Translations under genes and position numbers: made by a program
The notes under the pieces: generated by a model
Databases searched by the model: none
What the model saw: the letters and a program-made list of their open reading frames with translations, nothing else
What the model was told of the DNA's origin: nothing
Shown: one piece after another, positions 5,125 to 13,208 of the stretch
Layout: the number at the start of each line of letters is the position of its first letter
Numbering within the stretch: position 1 is the first letter of the stretch
Source of the DNA: Gammaproteobacteria bacterium
GTDB lineage: Bacteria; Pseudomonadota; Gammaproteobacteria; Pseudomonadales; Oleiphilaceae
Direction: 5' to 3'
Assembly: GCA_029268325.1 (NCBI GenBank)
Contig: JAJUGC010000018.1
Coordinates: forward strand, 1 to 13,208
Length of the DNA: 13,208 bases

Positions 5125-6617
5125 TGGCTACTTCCTCCATGCGTTTAAGCCAACTGTTCGCCGGCCTGCTTCAGCTGCCGGCTTCGTGCGATCTGGAGAT
5201 CCTGGATCTGGTCTCCGACAGCCGCGAGGCAGGCCCGGGTGCCTTGTTTGTGGCCCTGCCCGGGCTGCGTCAAGACGGACGGCAGTTCGAGGCCGATGCC
5301 TTGGCCCGTGGTGCCGTTGCCCTGTTGCGGGGCGGTGAGCAAAACCGTGCCTTTGTTGAAGGCGATGCTGTCGTGCTGGAAGTGCAGGACGTCCGTGGGA
5401 TTCTGCCGCAACTTGCAACCCGTTTCTTTGACGATCCGTGCCGGGATCTGCAGCTGATCGGGGTAACGGGTACCAATGGCAAGTCCTCGGTAACCCACTT
5501 TATTGCCCAGTTGTTGACGGCTGCGGGTCAACCTTGTGGCCTGATCGGTACCTTGGGTTATGGTCTGCCGGGGCAAATGCGTGCGGCCAGCCATACCACG
5601 CCTGACACGTTACGCCTGTTTCGAGAGCTGGCTGACATGCGAGAGCAGGGAGCCAAGGCCGTGGCCATGGAGGTTTCCTCTCATGCCCTGGATCAGAACC
5701 GGATTGCAGGCTTGAAGTTTGCGGGTGCGGTGTTCACCAACCTGACCCATGACCACCTGGACTATCACGGCGATATGGAGAGTTATGGGCGGGCCAAGCA
5801 GCAGCTGTTTCAGTGGCCCGGGCTGGGGTTCGCCGTTTTGAATCTGGATGACAGCTTTGGTCGTCGCTTGGCCAAAGAGTGGTCGCTGGGCGGGGAGCTG
5901 CTGGGCTACGGTCTGCGGGATTCCGCCTCTCTGCTGGCGACGGATGTGATCTATCACGACAAAGGCCTGGAGGCGAAGGTTCGCTATCAGGGCCAGGTCG
6001 GAATCCTGCGCTGTAACTTGCTGGGCGACTTCAATCTGAGCAATGTGCTGGCGGCTGTGGGCACTTTATTAACTCTTGGTCATCCGCTTGAAGTCATCCT
6101 GAAATGCGCGGAAAATCTGCGCCCTGTTTCAGGTCGCATGCAGCCGGTGAGAGCCTCCGCGGGCCCCCTGGTGATCGTCGATTATGCCCATACTCCAGAT
6201 GCCCTGGACCAGGCGTTGCGGGCCTGCCTGCGCCACCAGCCGGGCCAGCTCTGGTGTGTGTTTGGTTGCGGTGGTGACCGCGACCGGTCCAAACGGCCGT
6301 TGATGGCCCGGGCCGCTGCCCGATACAGCTGCCATCTGGTTGTGACTGATGACAACCCAAGGACTGAATCTCCCCAGCAAATTGTCAAGGATATCCTGGC
6401 TGGTGTGCCCGCTGAGGCCCAGCCCAAGGTGCTCCATGATCGGGAGCAGGCCATTGCCTGGGCCATTGAGCAAGCGGATGACAAGGATATTGTGCTCATT
6501 GCTGGTAAAGGACATGAAACCTATCAGGAAGTGCAGGGCGAACGCCGGCCTTTCGATGATGTGAAAGTGGCGCAGCATTACTTGAATCTGCGTGCAGCCC
6601 AGGGGGTGACCGCATGA
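5124..6617 (+). CDS. murE: MurE, UDP-MurNAc-L-Ala-D-Glu:meso-diaminopimelate ligase
   Basis: The enzyme adds the third residue of the peptidoglycan stem peptide, using ATP in the cytoplasm. The 497-residue length is typical. The ATP-binding loop is GTNGKS (residues 116-121, within GVTGTNGKSSVT). The substrate-binding HTTPDTLRLF and MEVSSHALDQ follow, then FTNLTHDHLDYHGDMESYGRAK. K225 in YGRAK corresponds to the lysine that is carbamylated in E. coli MurE (about K224). The central and C-terminal domains carry VIVDYAHTPDALDQAL, FGCGGDRDRSKRPLM and VVTDDNPRTESP. DNPR at 410-413 is the signature for meso-diaminopimelate rather than lysine, which fits a Gram-negative wall. It shares one base with the ftsI stop, and its own stop overlaps the murF ATG (ATGA at 6614-6617). 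Confidence 0.97.
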   Translation: MATSSMRLSQLFAGLLQLPASCDLEILDLVSDSREAGPGALFVALPGLRQDGRQFEADALARGAVALLRGGEQNRAFVEGDAVVLEVQDVRGILPQLATRFFDDPCRDLQLIGVTGTNGKSSVTHFIAQLLTAAGQPCGLIGTLGYGLPGQMRAASHTTPDTLRLFRELADMREQGAKAVAMEVSSHALDQNRIAGLKFAGAVFTNLTHDHLDYHGDMESYGRAKQQLFQWPGLGFAVLNLDDSFGRRLAKEWSLGGELLGYGLRDSASLLATDVIYHDKGLEAKVRYQGQVGILRCNLLGDFNLSNVLAAVGTLLTLGHPLEVILKCAENLRPVSGRMQPVRASAGPLVIVDYAHTPDALDQALRACLRHQPGQLWCVFGCGGDRDRSKRPLMARAAARYSCHLVVTDDNPRTESPQQIVKDILAGVPAEAQPKVLHDREQAIAWAIEQADDKDIVLIAGKGHETYQEVQGERRPFDDVKVAQHYLNLRAAQGVTA

Positions 6618-7981
6618 TTGGACACTGGTGGTTAGCAGAGACAGCCCAGTCGCTAGGCGGTGAGTTGCGGGGCTTGGATGTCCAGTTTACCTCCGTCAGC
6701 ACCGATACCCGGACGCTTGGGCCCGGCGCTTTATATGTTGCCCTGCGTGGCGAGCGTTTCGATGGTCATGACTTTGTGGCGCAAGCCCTGGCGAATGGGG
6801 CGGTGGCCGCGGTCGTGGATCATCCGCTGGAGGTGGCGATTCCCCAGGTGCAGGTCGCGGATACACGCCTGGCCTTGGGGCGGCTGGCCGCACTCAACCG
6901 GGAGCGCTTCCAGGGGCAGGTTGCGGCGGTGACGGGGAGCAGCGGCAAGACCACCGTTAAGGAAATGTTGGCGGCGATTCTGCGTGAAGCAGGGCCCGTG
7001 TTGGCGACCGAGGGAAACCTCAATAACGATATTGGCGCGCCGTTGACCTTGCTGAATTTGGCGCCGGAACACCGTTTTGGCGTGATTGAGCTGGGCGCCA
7101 GTGCCCAAGGTGAAATTGCTTACACTGTCGGGCTTGCCAAGCCGGATGTGGTGGCCATTACCCATGCGGGCGGCGCCCACTTGGAAGGGTTTGGCGGCTT
7201 AGAGGGAGTACGCCGGGCCAAGGGTGAGATCCTGGAAGGGCTAAGCGCCTCCGGGACTGCCGTATTGAATATGGATGACCCGGCCTTTTCCCAATGGCGT
7301 GCGCAGGCCCAGGGCCAGCGAGTGCTCAGTTTCGGCATGGCTAAAGGCGCGGATTTCTCCGCTGGCCAGATCGAAGAGTCAGAGGGCTCGACCCGCTTTG
7401 AATTGCAGGCGCCCCAAGGGGTGGTGACCATCAGTATGGCATTCAGTGGTCGTCACAACGTCGTCAATGCCTTGACCGCAGCGGCCATGGCCTCGGCGCT
7501 AGGCGCCGACCTGGAACAAATCAAGGCCGGGCTGGGCAAGGCGGTTCCTGCCAAAGGCCGGCTGAACCGGCTCGTCACCCGTGCCGGCGGGCTGTTATTG
7601 GACGACACCTACAATGCCAACCCCTTGTCCATGAACGCCGCGTTGGATGTGTTGGCGGCCCAGGCCGGAAGGCTTCGGGTGGCGCTGCTGGGAGATATGG
7701 CGGAGTTGGGCGTGCAGTCCGAAGCGCTGCATGAAGACGTGGGCCGCTATGCCCGGGCCCGGGGCGTGGAAAGAGTGTTGGCCTGTGGCCGTTATGCCCA
7801 GGCCACGGCAAGAGGTTTTGGGGAGGGGGCGGAAGCCTTCGCCCAGCAGTCGGAATTGATTCAGAGGGTCCAGGAGCTTTGCCAGCCTGATGTGGTGTTC
7901 CTGGTGAAAGGGTCCCGCAGTGCTCGCATGGAGCAAGTGGTCGAGTCGTTGTCAGCACCAAGAGATGGGGTCAAATGCTAG
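6614..7981 (+). CDS. murF: MurF, UDP-MurNAc-tripeptide:D-Ala-D-Ala ligase
   Basis: MurF completes the UDP-MurNAc-pentapeptide by adding the D-alanyl-D-alanine dipeptide made by Ddl, consuming ATP in the cytoplasm. The 455-residue length compares with 452 in E. coli. The N-terminal UDP-binding part contains VSTDTRTLGPGALYVALRGERFDGHDF, the usual MurF/MurE opening. The ATP loop is GSSGKT (residues 108-113) followed by TVKEMLAAIL. EGNLNNDIGAPLTLL, GVIELGASAQGEI, VAITHAGGAHLEGFGG and, later, DDTYNANPLSMNAALD and ALLGDMAELG are family signatures. The start overlaps the murE stop and has an AGGGGGTGA ribosome site (6601-6609). The TAG stop lies 7 bases inside mraY. Confidence 0.97.
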   Translation: MIGHWWLAETAQSLGGELRGLDVQFTSVSTDTRTLGPGALYVALRGERFDGHDFVAQALANGAVAAVVDHPLEVAIPQVQVADTRLALGRLAALNRERFQGQVAAVTGSSGKTTVKEMLAAILREAGPVLATEGNLNNDIGAPLTLLNLAPEHRFGVIELGASAQGEIAYTVGLAKPDVVAITHAGGAHLEGFGGLEGVRRAKGEILEGLSASGTAVLNMDDPAFSQWRAQAQGQRVLSFGMAKGADFSAGQIEESEGSTRFELQAPQGVVTISMAFSGRHNVVNALTAAAMASALGADLEQIKAGLGKAVPAKGRLNRLVTRAGGLLLDDTYNANPLSMNAALDVLAAQAGRLRVALLGDMAELGVQSEALHEDVGRYARARGVERVLACGRYAQATARGFGEGAEAFAQQSELIQRVQELCQPDVVFLVKGSRSARMEQVVESLSAPRDGVKC

Positions 7982-9057
7982 TTTGGTTGTTTCAGTGGTT
8001 GTCGCAGTACGTACAGGCTTTCGGCGTTTTCCAGTACCTAACGCTCCGGGGAATCCTGGGTGTATTGACGGCGCTGCTGATCGGTTTGTGGGTCGGGCCC
8101 TGGATGATTGGCAAGTTGCGCTTTTACCAGATTGGCCAGTCAGTGCGCACCGATGGGCCGCAAAGCCATCTGAGCAAGGCTGGCACACCGACCATGGGCG
8201 GCGCCCTGATCCTGGTGGCCATTACGATTAGCACCCTGTTGTGGGGAGATCTGGGCAACCGCTATGTGTGGATCGTACTGCTGACCACCCTGGCCTTCGG
8301 CGCTATCGGTTGGGTGGACGACTACCGCAAGGTGATCGAGAAAAACTCCCGGGGTCTGCCGGCGCGCTGGAAATACTTTTGGCAAACAGTCGTTGGCCTG
8401 ATTGCGGCCTGCATTTTGTTTTGGAGCGCACAGACACCAGCGGAAACAAACTTTATTGTGCCGGTCTTCAAAAATGTGGTCCTGGACCTGGGGCCGGCAT
8501 TTATCCTGCTGGCCTACTTGGTGATTGTCGGCAGCAGTAATGCGGTCAACCTGACCGATGGTCTGGATGGTTTGGCGATCATGCCTACGGTGATGGTCGC
8601 CGGGGCGCTGGCGGTGTTTGCCTATGCCTCGGGGCATGCGGCTTTTGCCCAGTATCTGCACATTCCCTATGTGCCAGGAAGTGGCGAGCTGGTGATTTTT
8701 CTGGGCGCTATCGTAGGTGCCGGGTTGGGCTTTTTGTGGTTCAACACCTATCCCGCCCAGGTGTTTATGGGGGATGTGGGAGCTCTGGCCCTGGGGGCAG
8801 CCTTGGGTGTGGTAGCCGTGATCGTGCGCCAGGAAATTGTGCTGTTCATTATGGGGGGGGTGTTCGTGATGGAAACCATTTCGGTCATCCTACAGGTGGG
8901 TTCCTACAAGTTGACTGGCCGGCGTATTTTCCGGATGGCGCCCTTGCACCATCACTTTGAGCTGAAAGGCTGGCCGGAGCCCCGCGTGATTGTGCGCTTT
9001 TGGATTATTACGGTAGTGCTGGTCCTGGTTGGCCTGGCCACCTTGAAGATTCGTTAA
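7975..9057 (+). CDS. mraY: MraY, phospho-MurNAc-pentapeptide translocase (lipid I synthase)
   Basis: This integral membrane enzyme transfers phospho-MurNAc-pentapeptide from UDP to undecaprenyl phosphate on the cytoplasmic face, making lipid I. The length of 360 residues equals that of E. coli, and the hydrophobicity pattern fits ten transmembrane helices. Conserved parts are HLSKAGTPTMGG (near 65-76), the Mg-binding D115-D116 in WVDDYRK, NAVNLTDGLDGL (189-200), D267 in FMGDVGALALGA, and the HHH motif at 325-327 in PLHHHFELKGWPEPRVIVRFW. All catalytic aspartates fall at the E. coli positions. The ATG start overlaps the murF end by 7 bases. After its TAA stop come 28 untranslated bases, the only gap in the chain from ftsI to murC. 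Confidence 0.97.
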   Translation: MLVWLFQWLSQYVQAFGVFQYLTLRGILGVLTALLIGLWVGPWMIGKLRFYQIGQSVRTDGPQSHLSKAGTPTMGGALILVAITISTLLWGDLGNRYVWIVLLTTLAFGAIGWVDDYRKVIEKNSRGLPARWKYFWQTVVGLIAACILFWSAQTPAETNFIVPVFKNVVLDLGPAFILLAYLVIVGSSNAVNLTDGLDGLAIMPTVMVAGALAVFAYASGHAAFAQYLHIPYVPGSGELVIFLGAIVGAGLGFLWFNTYPAQVFMGDVGALALGAALGVVAVIVRQEIVLFIMGGVFVMETISVILQVGSYKLTGRRIFRMAPLHHHFELKGWPEPRVIVRFWIITVVLVLVGLATLKIR

Positions 9058-9085
9058 CGGCGAACGTTTGGAGTAGGAAGCGAGC

Positions 9086-10435
9086 ATGGCCCTGATCGCA
9101 TCGGACAAGCTGACCATCGTGGTCGGACTCGGCAAGACCGGGTTGTCCTGCGCCCGTTTTCTGGCGGGTAAGGGCCGTCCGTTTGCAGTGGTGGATACGC
9201 GCTTGGCACCGCCCGGGCTGGACGAGTTAAAAGCCGAGCTGCCCCAGGTGGAAGTGCGCCTTGGGCCTCTGGATGGTGACTTCCTGACCCAGGCCGACCA
9301 GTTGCTGGTGAGTCCGGGGCTGAGTCTGGAATTGCCCGCCATCCAACAGGCCAAACAAGCCGGTGTGGCCATTCGGGGTGATGTGGATCTGTTCCGCCAG
9401 TATGCCAAGGCCCCCATCGTTGCCATTACTGGCTCCAATGGTAAGAGCACGGTCACCACTCTAGTGGGCGAGATGGCGCGAACCGCCGGGCTGCGCGTCG
9501 CCGTCGGCGGAAACTTGGGCATACCGACTCTGGAGCTGCTGGATGACGAGGTAGAGCTCTATGTACTGGAGCTGTCCAGCTTTCAGCTCGAAACCCTGTC
9601 GGATTTGAAGGCCCAAGCGGCCACAGTGCTGAACCTGTCGGACGACCACATGGACCGTTATCCGGATTTGCAGGCCTACTATCAGGCCAAGCACCGGATC
9701 TTCCAGGGGTGCCGTACCGCCGTGGTGAACAAGGATGAGGCCCTGAGTGTACCGCTGGTGCGAGAGGGCATGGAAGTGATTGCCTTTTCCACCAAGGCGC
9801 CGGCCTATATGCAGGACTTTGGCCTGCTGGAGCGGGCGGGAGAGCTGCATCTGGCCAAGGGCTTTGAGCCACTGTTGCCGGTGCGGGAACTGAATATCGA
9901 AGGGCGGCATAACTATAGCAATGCCTTGGCCGCCTTGGCGTTGGGCCAAGCCGTGGGGCTGCCGATGGAAAGTATGTTGCAGGCCCTGCGGGAATACCGG
10001 GGCCTGGCGCACCGCTGCCAGTTGGTGGCGGAGCACCAGGGTGTGCGCTACGTGGACGACTCCAAAGGCACCAATGTGGGAGCCACGGTAGCCGCAATGC
10101 GCAGCCTGGGAGAAATGATCCGTGGCAAGTTGGTGATTATCGCCGGCGGTGATGGCAAAGGGGCCGACTTCAGCCCGTTGCGGGACCCCGCGGCGCGTTG
10201 GGTGCGGGCCATGGTGCTGATTGGGCGCGATGCTGAGCTGATCCAGAGCGCCTTGGAAGGGGCCGTAGCCCAGTTCCAACGGGCGGCTTCCATGCAGGAC
10301 GCCGTGCAGGCGGCGGCCCGGCTGGCCCAGCCCGGAGACGTGGTGTTGCTGTCTCCAGCTTGCGCCAGCCTGGATATGTTTCGGGATTATGAAGACCGTG
10401 GCCAACAGTTTGCAGAGGCGGTGAGGGCGTTATGA
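9086..10435 (+). CDS. murD: MurD, UDP-MurNAc-L-Ala:D-glutamate ligase
   Basis: MurD adds D-glutamate as the second residue of the stem peptide. The 449-residue product opens with a Rossmann-like domain (TIVVGLGKTGLSCARFLAGKG) and the SPGLSLELP motif. The central ATPase domain contains GSNGKS (residues 116-121), VGGNLGIPTLELL, LELSSFQLE and NLSDDHMDRY. K202 in YYQAKHRIF matches the carbamylated lysine of E. coli MurD (K198). The C-terminal domain has GLAHRCQLV, YVDDSKGTN, IIAGGDGKGADFSPL and LLSPACASLDMFRDYEDRGQQF. The ribosome site AGGAAG at 9075-9080 is 5 bases before the ATG. The stop overlaps the ftsW start (ATGA at 10432-10435). Confidence 0.97.
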   Translation: MALIASDKLTIVVGLGKTGLSCARFLAGKGRPFAVVDTRLAPPGLDELKAELPQVEVRLGPLDGDFLTQADQLLVSPGLSLELPAIQQAKQAGVAIRGDVDLFRQYAKAPIVAITGSNGKSTVTTLVGEMARTAGLRVAVGGNLGIPTLELLDDEVELYVLELSSFQLETLSDLKAQAATVLNLSDDHMDRYPDLQAYYQAKHRIFQGCRTAVVNKDEALSVPLVREGMEVIAFSTKAPAYMQDFGLLERAGELHLAKGFEPLLPVRELNIEGRHNYSNALAALALGQAVGLPMESMLQALREYRGLAHRCQLVAEHQGVRYVDDSKGTNVGATVAAMRSLGEMIRGKLVIIAGGDGKGADFSPLRDPAARWVRAMVLIGRDAELIQSALEGAVAQFQRAASMQDAVQAAARLAQPGDVVLLSPACASLDMFRDYEDRGQQFAEAVRAL

Positions 10436-11601
10436 GCTCGATCGTGCAGCAGTTGCGTCTACATGTGCAGCAGCCCATGACTCTGAAGGTGGATCTGTGG
10501 CTGCTGGGCATTACGGCTGCCTTGCTGACAATCGGCTTCATTATGATCGCCTCATCCTCCATGGAAGTGGCGGCCACCAATAATGACAGTGCGTTTTATT
10601 ACGTGCTGCGCCACGGACTGTTTCTGGGGTTGGCACTGGTTGCGGGAGTTGTCGTGTTCATGGTGCCGATCGCCTGGTGGGAAAAGAGCAGTTGGCTGCT
10701 GCTGGTGATTGCCCTGGCGATTCTGCTGCTGGTTTTGATCCCGGGGATCGGGCGGACGGTGAACGGCAGTACCCGTTGGATCGGGTTTGGTGCGTTTAAC
10801 GTACAACCCTCTGAAGTGGCGAAGGTTTTTCTGGTGGTTTATGTGGCCGCCTATTTGGTGCGGCGGCTGGATGAAGTGCGCAGCTCCCTGAAAGGGGTGG
10901 CCAAGCCCATTGTCGTGGTCATGGTCGCGGCCTTTTTGCTGTTGATGGAACCCGATTTTGGTGCGGTGGTGGTGATGATGGCTGCTGTTGTGGGCATGAT
11001 TTTCCTCAGCGGCATGCGGGTTAAGCACTTTCTAGGGCTGATCGTTAGCTGCCTGCTGACGGTGGCCGTGCTGGCCGTGTCGCAGCCATACCGGCTCAAG
11101 CGGCTAACGGCTTATACGGACCCCTGGGCGGATCAGTTCAACACGGGTTACCAGTTGACCCAGGCCCTGATTGCTTTCGGCCGGGGCGAATGGAGTGGTG
11201 TCGGGCTGGGTAACAGCATCCAGAAGCTGTTTTACCTGCCGGAAGCTCACACCGACTTTTTGTTCGCCATCATTGGCGAGGAGTTTGGCCTGCTCGGGAC
11301 TGTCACCGTGATCCTGTTGTTCGGCACGCTGGTCGCGAGAGCCATGGTGATTGCCCGCCGGGCCGAAGTGCAGGGACGTTTGTTTGCCGCGTTCCTGGGT
11401 TATGGGTTGGCCCTGCTGGTGGGCTGCCAGGCCTTTATCAACCTGGGGGTGAACACCGGATTGCTGCCGACCAAAGGGCTGACGCTGCCCTTTATCAGCT
11501 ATGGCGGCAGCAGCCTGATTATGAGCTGTGTGACGATTGCGATCCTGCTGCGGATTGACCTGGAAAACAACCAGGCCCAGCCGGAAGGGGGGCGTCCATG
11601 A
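10432..11601 (+). CDS. ftsW: FtsW, SEDS-family septal peptidoglycan glycosyltransferase
   Basis: FtsW polymerises lipid II at the septum in complex with FtsI and is activated through FtsQLB. The 389-residue polytopic protein has about ten predicted transmembrane helices. It has a short cytoplasmic N-terminus (about 20 residues), then VDLWLLGITAALLTIGFIMIASSS as helix 1. SEDS signatures include RWIGFGAFNVQPSEVAKVFLVVY, LLLMEPDFGAVVVM, QLTQALIAFGRGEWSGVGLG and PEAHTDFLFAIIGEEFGLLG, where D275 corresponds to the essential SEDS aspartate. GLLPTKGLTLPFISYGGSSL near the C-terminus also fits. The neighbourhood (murD before, murG after) separates it from RodA. A GAGG at 10423-10426 serves the ATG start, and the stop overlaps murG by four bases. 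Confidence 0.97.
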   Translation: MSSIVQQLRLHVQQPMTLKVDLWLLGITAALLTIGFIMIASSSMEVAATNNDSAFYYVLRHGLFLGLALVAGVVVFMVPIAWWEKSSWLLLVIALAILLLVLIPGIGRTVNGSTRWIGFGAFNVQPSEVAKVFLVVYVAAYLVRRLDEVRSSLKGVAKPIVVVMVAAFLLLMEPDFGAVVVMMAAVVGMIFLSGMRVKHFLGLIVSCLLTVAVLAVSQPYRLKRLTAYTDPWADQFNTGYQLTQALIAFGRGEWSGVGLGNSIQKLFYLPEAHTDFLFAIIGEEFGLLGTVTVILLFGTLVARAMVIARRAEVQGRLFAAFLGYGLALLVGCQAFINLGVNTGLLPTKGLTLPFISYGGSSLIMSCVTIAILLRIDLENNQAQPEGGRP

Positions 11602-12686
11602 CCGATGTGCGTGGCAAGACCTTCCTGATAATGGCCGGAGGCACCGGCGGCCACGTGTTCCCGGCCCTGGCCTGTGCCCAGGAGCTGCTTCAGCGTGGTG
11701 CGAAGGTGCACTGGTTGGGTTCGCAAAAGGGCATGGAGCGGGAATTGGTCGGCCGGGCCGGATTGCCCATGTCGCTGATTTCGGTGGAAGGACTGCGTGG
11801 CAAAGGCAAATTAGCCTTGCTGGGGGCGCCTTTCAAATTGAGCCAGGCGATTCTTCAGGCGCTGGCGGTGGTGCGGCGCGTTCGACCGGACTGTGTGCTG
11901 GGCATGGGTGGGTTCGCCAGTGGCCCGGGTGGCTTTGCCGCTTGGCTGTTGCGGCGACCGCTGGTGATCCATGAGCAAAATGCCATCGCCGGGTACACCA
12001 ACCGCATCCTGGCCCGCTTTGCCACGACCGTGCTGGAGGCGTTTCCGAACTCCTTTGGTACGGCTGGCGCGCACTGTGTCGGCAATCCGGTGCGTGAGGA
12101 TATTGCCAGTTTGGAAGAACCCGGGCAGCGTTTGGGGGCCCGTCAGGGGCGACTGCGGTTGCTGGTGCTGGGGGGGAGCCGGGGAGCGGCGGCAATCAAC
12201 GAAACTGTACCCCAGGCCTTGGCCCGGTTTGGGGAGGACCTGCGACCGGAGGTGATTCACCAATCCGGCCAGGGTCAGCTTGAAAGTACGCAAAAGGCCT
12301 ATGCCGCGGCGGGTGTCCGCGGAGATATACGGCCTTTTATCAACGATATGAAGGCGGTCTATGAGTGGGCGGACCTGGTGGTATGTCGAGCCGGCGCCCT
12401 GACCTTGGCCGAATTGTGTAGTGCCGGTTTGGGGGCGGTGTTGGTGCCGTACCCCCACGCGGTGGATGACCATCAAACTGCCAATGCCCGTTATCTCGAA
12501 CAGCAAGGGGCGGCAGTCTTGATGCCACAGGCACAAATGACGTCGCAGCGGCTTGCTGATGAGTTGGCAGCCCTGCTGGGCGATCGGCAACGGCTGGTGC
12601 GGATGGCGCAGGCAGCGCGCCAGTTGGCACGGCCTAGCGCGACTGCGGCGGTAGTAGATTACTGTTTGGAGGCAATGAATGGCTGA
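11598..12686 (+). CDS. murG: MurG, UDP-GlcNAc:lipid I N-acetylglucosaminyltransferase (lipid II synthase)
   Basis: MurG is a peripheral membrane GT-B enzyme that adds GlcNAc to lipid I on the cytoplasmic side, producing lipid II for FtsW. The 362 residues compare with 355 in E. coli. Visible motifs are the first glycine loop GGTGGH (residues 14-19) with H19, GMGGFASGPGG (102-112), HEQNAIAG (125-132), the second glycine loop GGSRGA (192-197), FINDM (247-251), and the UDP-GlcNAc-binding RAGALTLAEL (264-273, acidic E272) and HAVDDHQTANA (287-297). The ribosome site GGAAGGGGGG (11583-11592) is inside ftsW. The last eight bases overlap murC. Confidence 0.97.
   Translation: MTDVRGKTFLIMAGGTGGHVFPALACAQELLQRGAKVHWLGSQKGMERELVGRAGLPMSLISVEGLRGKGKLALLGAPFKLSQAILQALAVVRRVRPDCVLGMGGFASGPGGFAAWLLRRPLVIHEQNAIAGYTNRILARFATTVLEAFPNSFGTAGAHCVGNPVREDIASLEEPGQRLGARQGRLRLLVLGGSRGAAAINETVPQALARFGEDLRPEVIHQSGQGQLESTQKAYAAAGVRGDIRPFINDMKAVYEWADLVVCRAGALTLAELCSAGLGAVLVPYPHAVDDHQTANARYLEQQGAAVLMPQAQMTSQRLADELAALLGDRQRLVRMAQAARQLARPSATAAVVDYCLEAMNG
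12668..12672 (+). promoter_or_regulatory. Shine-Dalgarno site of murC
   Basis: GGAGG at 12668-12672 lies 6 bases before ATG 12679. It decides that start over ATG 12675, which is in the murG frame and meets TGA after two more codons. Confidence 0.75.
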
Positions 12687-13208
12687 ATCAGCCCAGAGCA
12701 AAGGACCGGTTACGGCGAAAGGAGTGGTGTGCGATGTCCCTGAGATGCGTCGCATCCGTCGCATTCATTTCGTCGGCATCGGTGGGGCTGGCATGTGTGG
12801 TATTGCCGAGGTGTTGTTGAACCTGGGATATCAGATTTCCGGTTCCGATTTGAAGGCTTCGGCGGTGACTGACCGGCTGAGCCGGCTGGGAGCGCGGATC
12901 ATGTTCGGCCATGCGGCGGAAAACAGCCAGGATGCGGACGTGGTGGTCATTTCCAGTGCGGTATCTGACGATAACCCGGAAGTGGTCAGTGCCCGGGAGC
13001 GGCGGGTGCCGGTAGTGCCCCGGGCGGAGATGCTGGCAGAGATCATGCGGTTTCGCCATGGCATTGCGGTGGCGGGAACCCATGGCAAGACCACGACCAC
13101 CAGCCTGATTGCCACCTTGCTGGCCAAGGGCGGCCTCGATCCCACGTTCGTGATCGGCGGCAAACTCAACAGTCTGGGCACCAATGCCCGGCTGGGGGCC
13201 TCCCGGCA
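12679..13208 (+). CDS. murC: MurC, UDP-MurNAc:L-alanine ligase, N-terminal part (3' truncated)
   Basis: MurC starts the stem peptide by adding L-alanine to UDP-MurNAc with ATP. The frame is open to the right edge: 176 complete codons of an expected 460-490. The Rossmann-like first domain is marked by VPEMRRIRRIHFVGIGGAGMCGIAEVL (residues about 20-46) and SGSDLKAS; HFVGIGGAGM is diagnostic for MurC. VVVISSAVSDDNPE and VPRAEMLAEIMRFR follow, and the ATP loop is GTHGKT (133-138), whose His distinguishes MurC from MurD, MurE and MurF. The start overlaps murG by 8 bases. Its place after murG is usual; murB or ddl would be expected next but lies outside the window. Confidence 0.95.
   Translation, partial: MAESAQSKGPVTAKGVVCDVPEMRRIRRIHFVGIGGAGMCGIAEVLLNLGYQISGSDLKASAVTDRLSRLGARIMFGHAAENSQDADVVVISSAVSDDNPEVVSARERRVPVVPRAEMLAEIMRFRHGIAVAGTHGKTTTTSLIATLLAKGGLDPTFVIGGKLNSLGTNARLGASR

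Noticed and set aside
5460..5490. MurE ATP loop reads GKSS instead of the more common GKTT
   Set aside because: Ser for Thr at these places is a common conservative change in Mur ligases and does not suggest loss of function.
9461..10405. 314-codon minus-strand frame inside murD (and a similar 317-codon one inside murG)
   Set aside because: Mirror frames of conserved genes with no family features; typical of high-GC codon bias.
1..13208. Search by eye for mobile elements, CRISPR arrays, tRNAs, toxin-antitoxin pairs or defence genes
   Set aside because: None seen. No transposase-like frame, no regularly spaced repeat other than the MraZ sites, and every long plus-strand frame is a known core gene.

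Overview
This window is a stretch of the dcw (division and cell wall) cluster of a Gram-negative gammaproteobacterium, preceded by rsmI and the RNase P RNA gene. All genes lie on the plus strand. The order rsmI - rnpB - mraZ - rsmH - ftsL - ftsI - murE - murF - mraY - murD - ftsW - murG - murC, a meso-diaminopimelate type MurE (DNPR motif) and gammaproteobacterial protein features (a 360-residue MraY, a 585-residue FtsI, the MurC N-terminus) point to this class. The rsmI-rnpB-mraZ linkage is, from memory, the Pseudomonas arrangement, so the host probably belongs to the Pseudomonadales/Cellvibrionales side of the class. Genus cannot be fixed from the sequence alone.

Layout. Positions 1-479 hold the C-terminal half of RsmI (16S rRNA 2'-O-methyltransferase), cut by the window edge. 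Positions 528-891 encode the type A RNase P RNA, with its own likely promoter just upstream. Positions 892-1527 are a 636-base gap without a convincing gene. It contains a very AT-rich island (about 1186-1260), small dyads, a good sigma70-type promoter (1371-1399) and, directly after it, a 10-bp-phased GTGG repeat array typical of the MraZ operator. From 1528 to the right edge the dcw genes are almost gapless. Most junctions are start/stop overlaps of 1-8 bases; exceptions are mraZ-rsmH (20 bases), ftsL-ftsI (38 bases) and mraY-murD (28 bases). MurC is cut by the right edge.

How the genes work together. MraZ represses the operon promoter through the repeat array. RsmH modifies 16S rRNA. MurC, MurD, MurE and MurF are Mur ligases that build UDP-MurNAc-pentapeptide in the cytoplasm; MraY moves it onto undecaprenyl phosphate (lipid I), and MurG adds GlcNAc (lipid II). 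FtsW polymerises lipid II and FtsI crosslinks it at the septum, while FtsL belongs to the FtsQLB complex that activates FtsWI. The expected continuation to the right (murB, ddl, ftsQ, ftsA, ftsZ) lies outside the window.

Overall this is a conserved core-genome region. Catalytic residues are intact wherever I checked them, and there is no mobile element, CRISPR array, tRNA, frameshift or foreign gene. I found no evidence of a new biological system. The least explained part is the rnpB-mraZ intergenic region.
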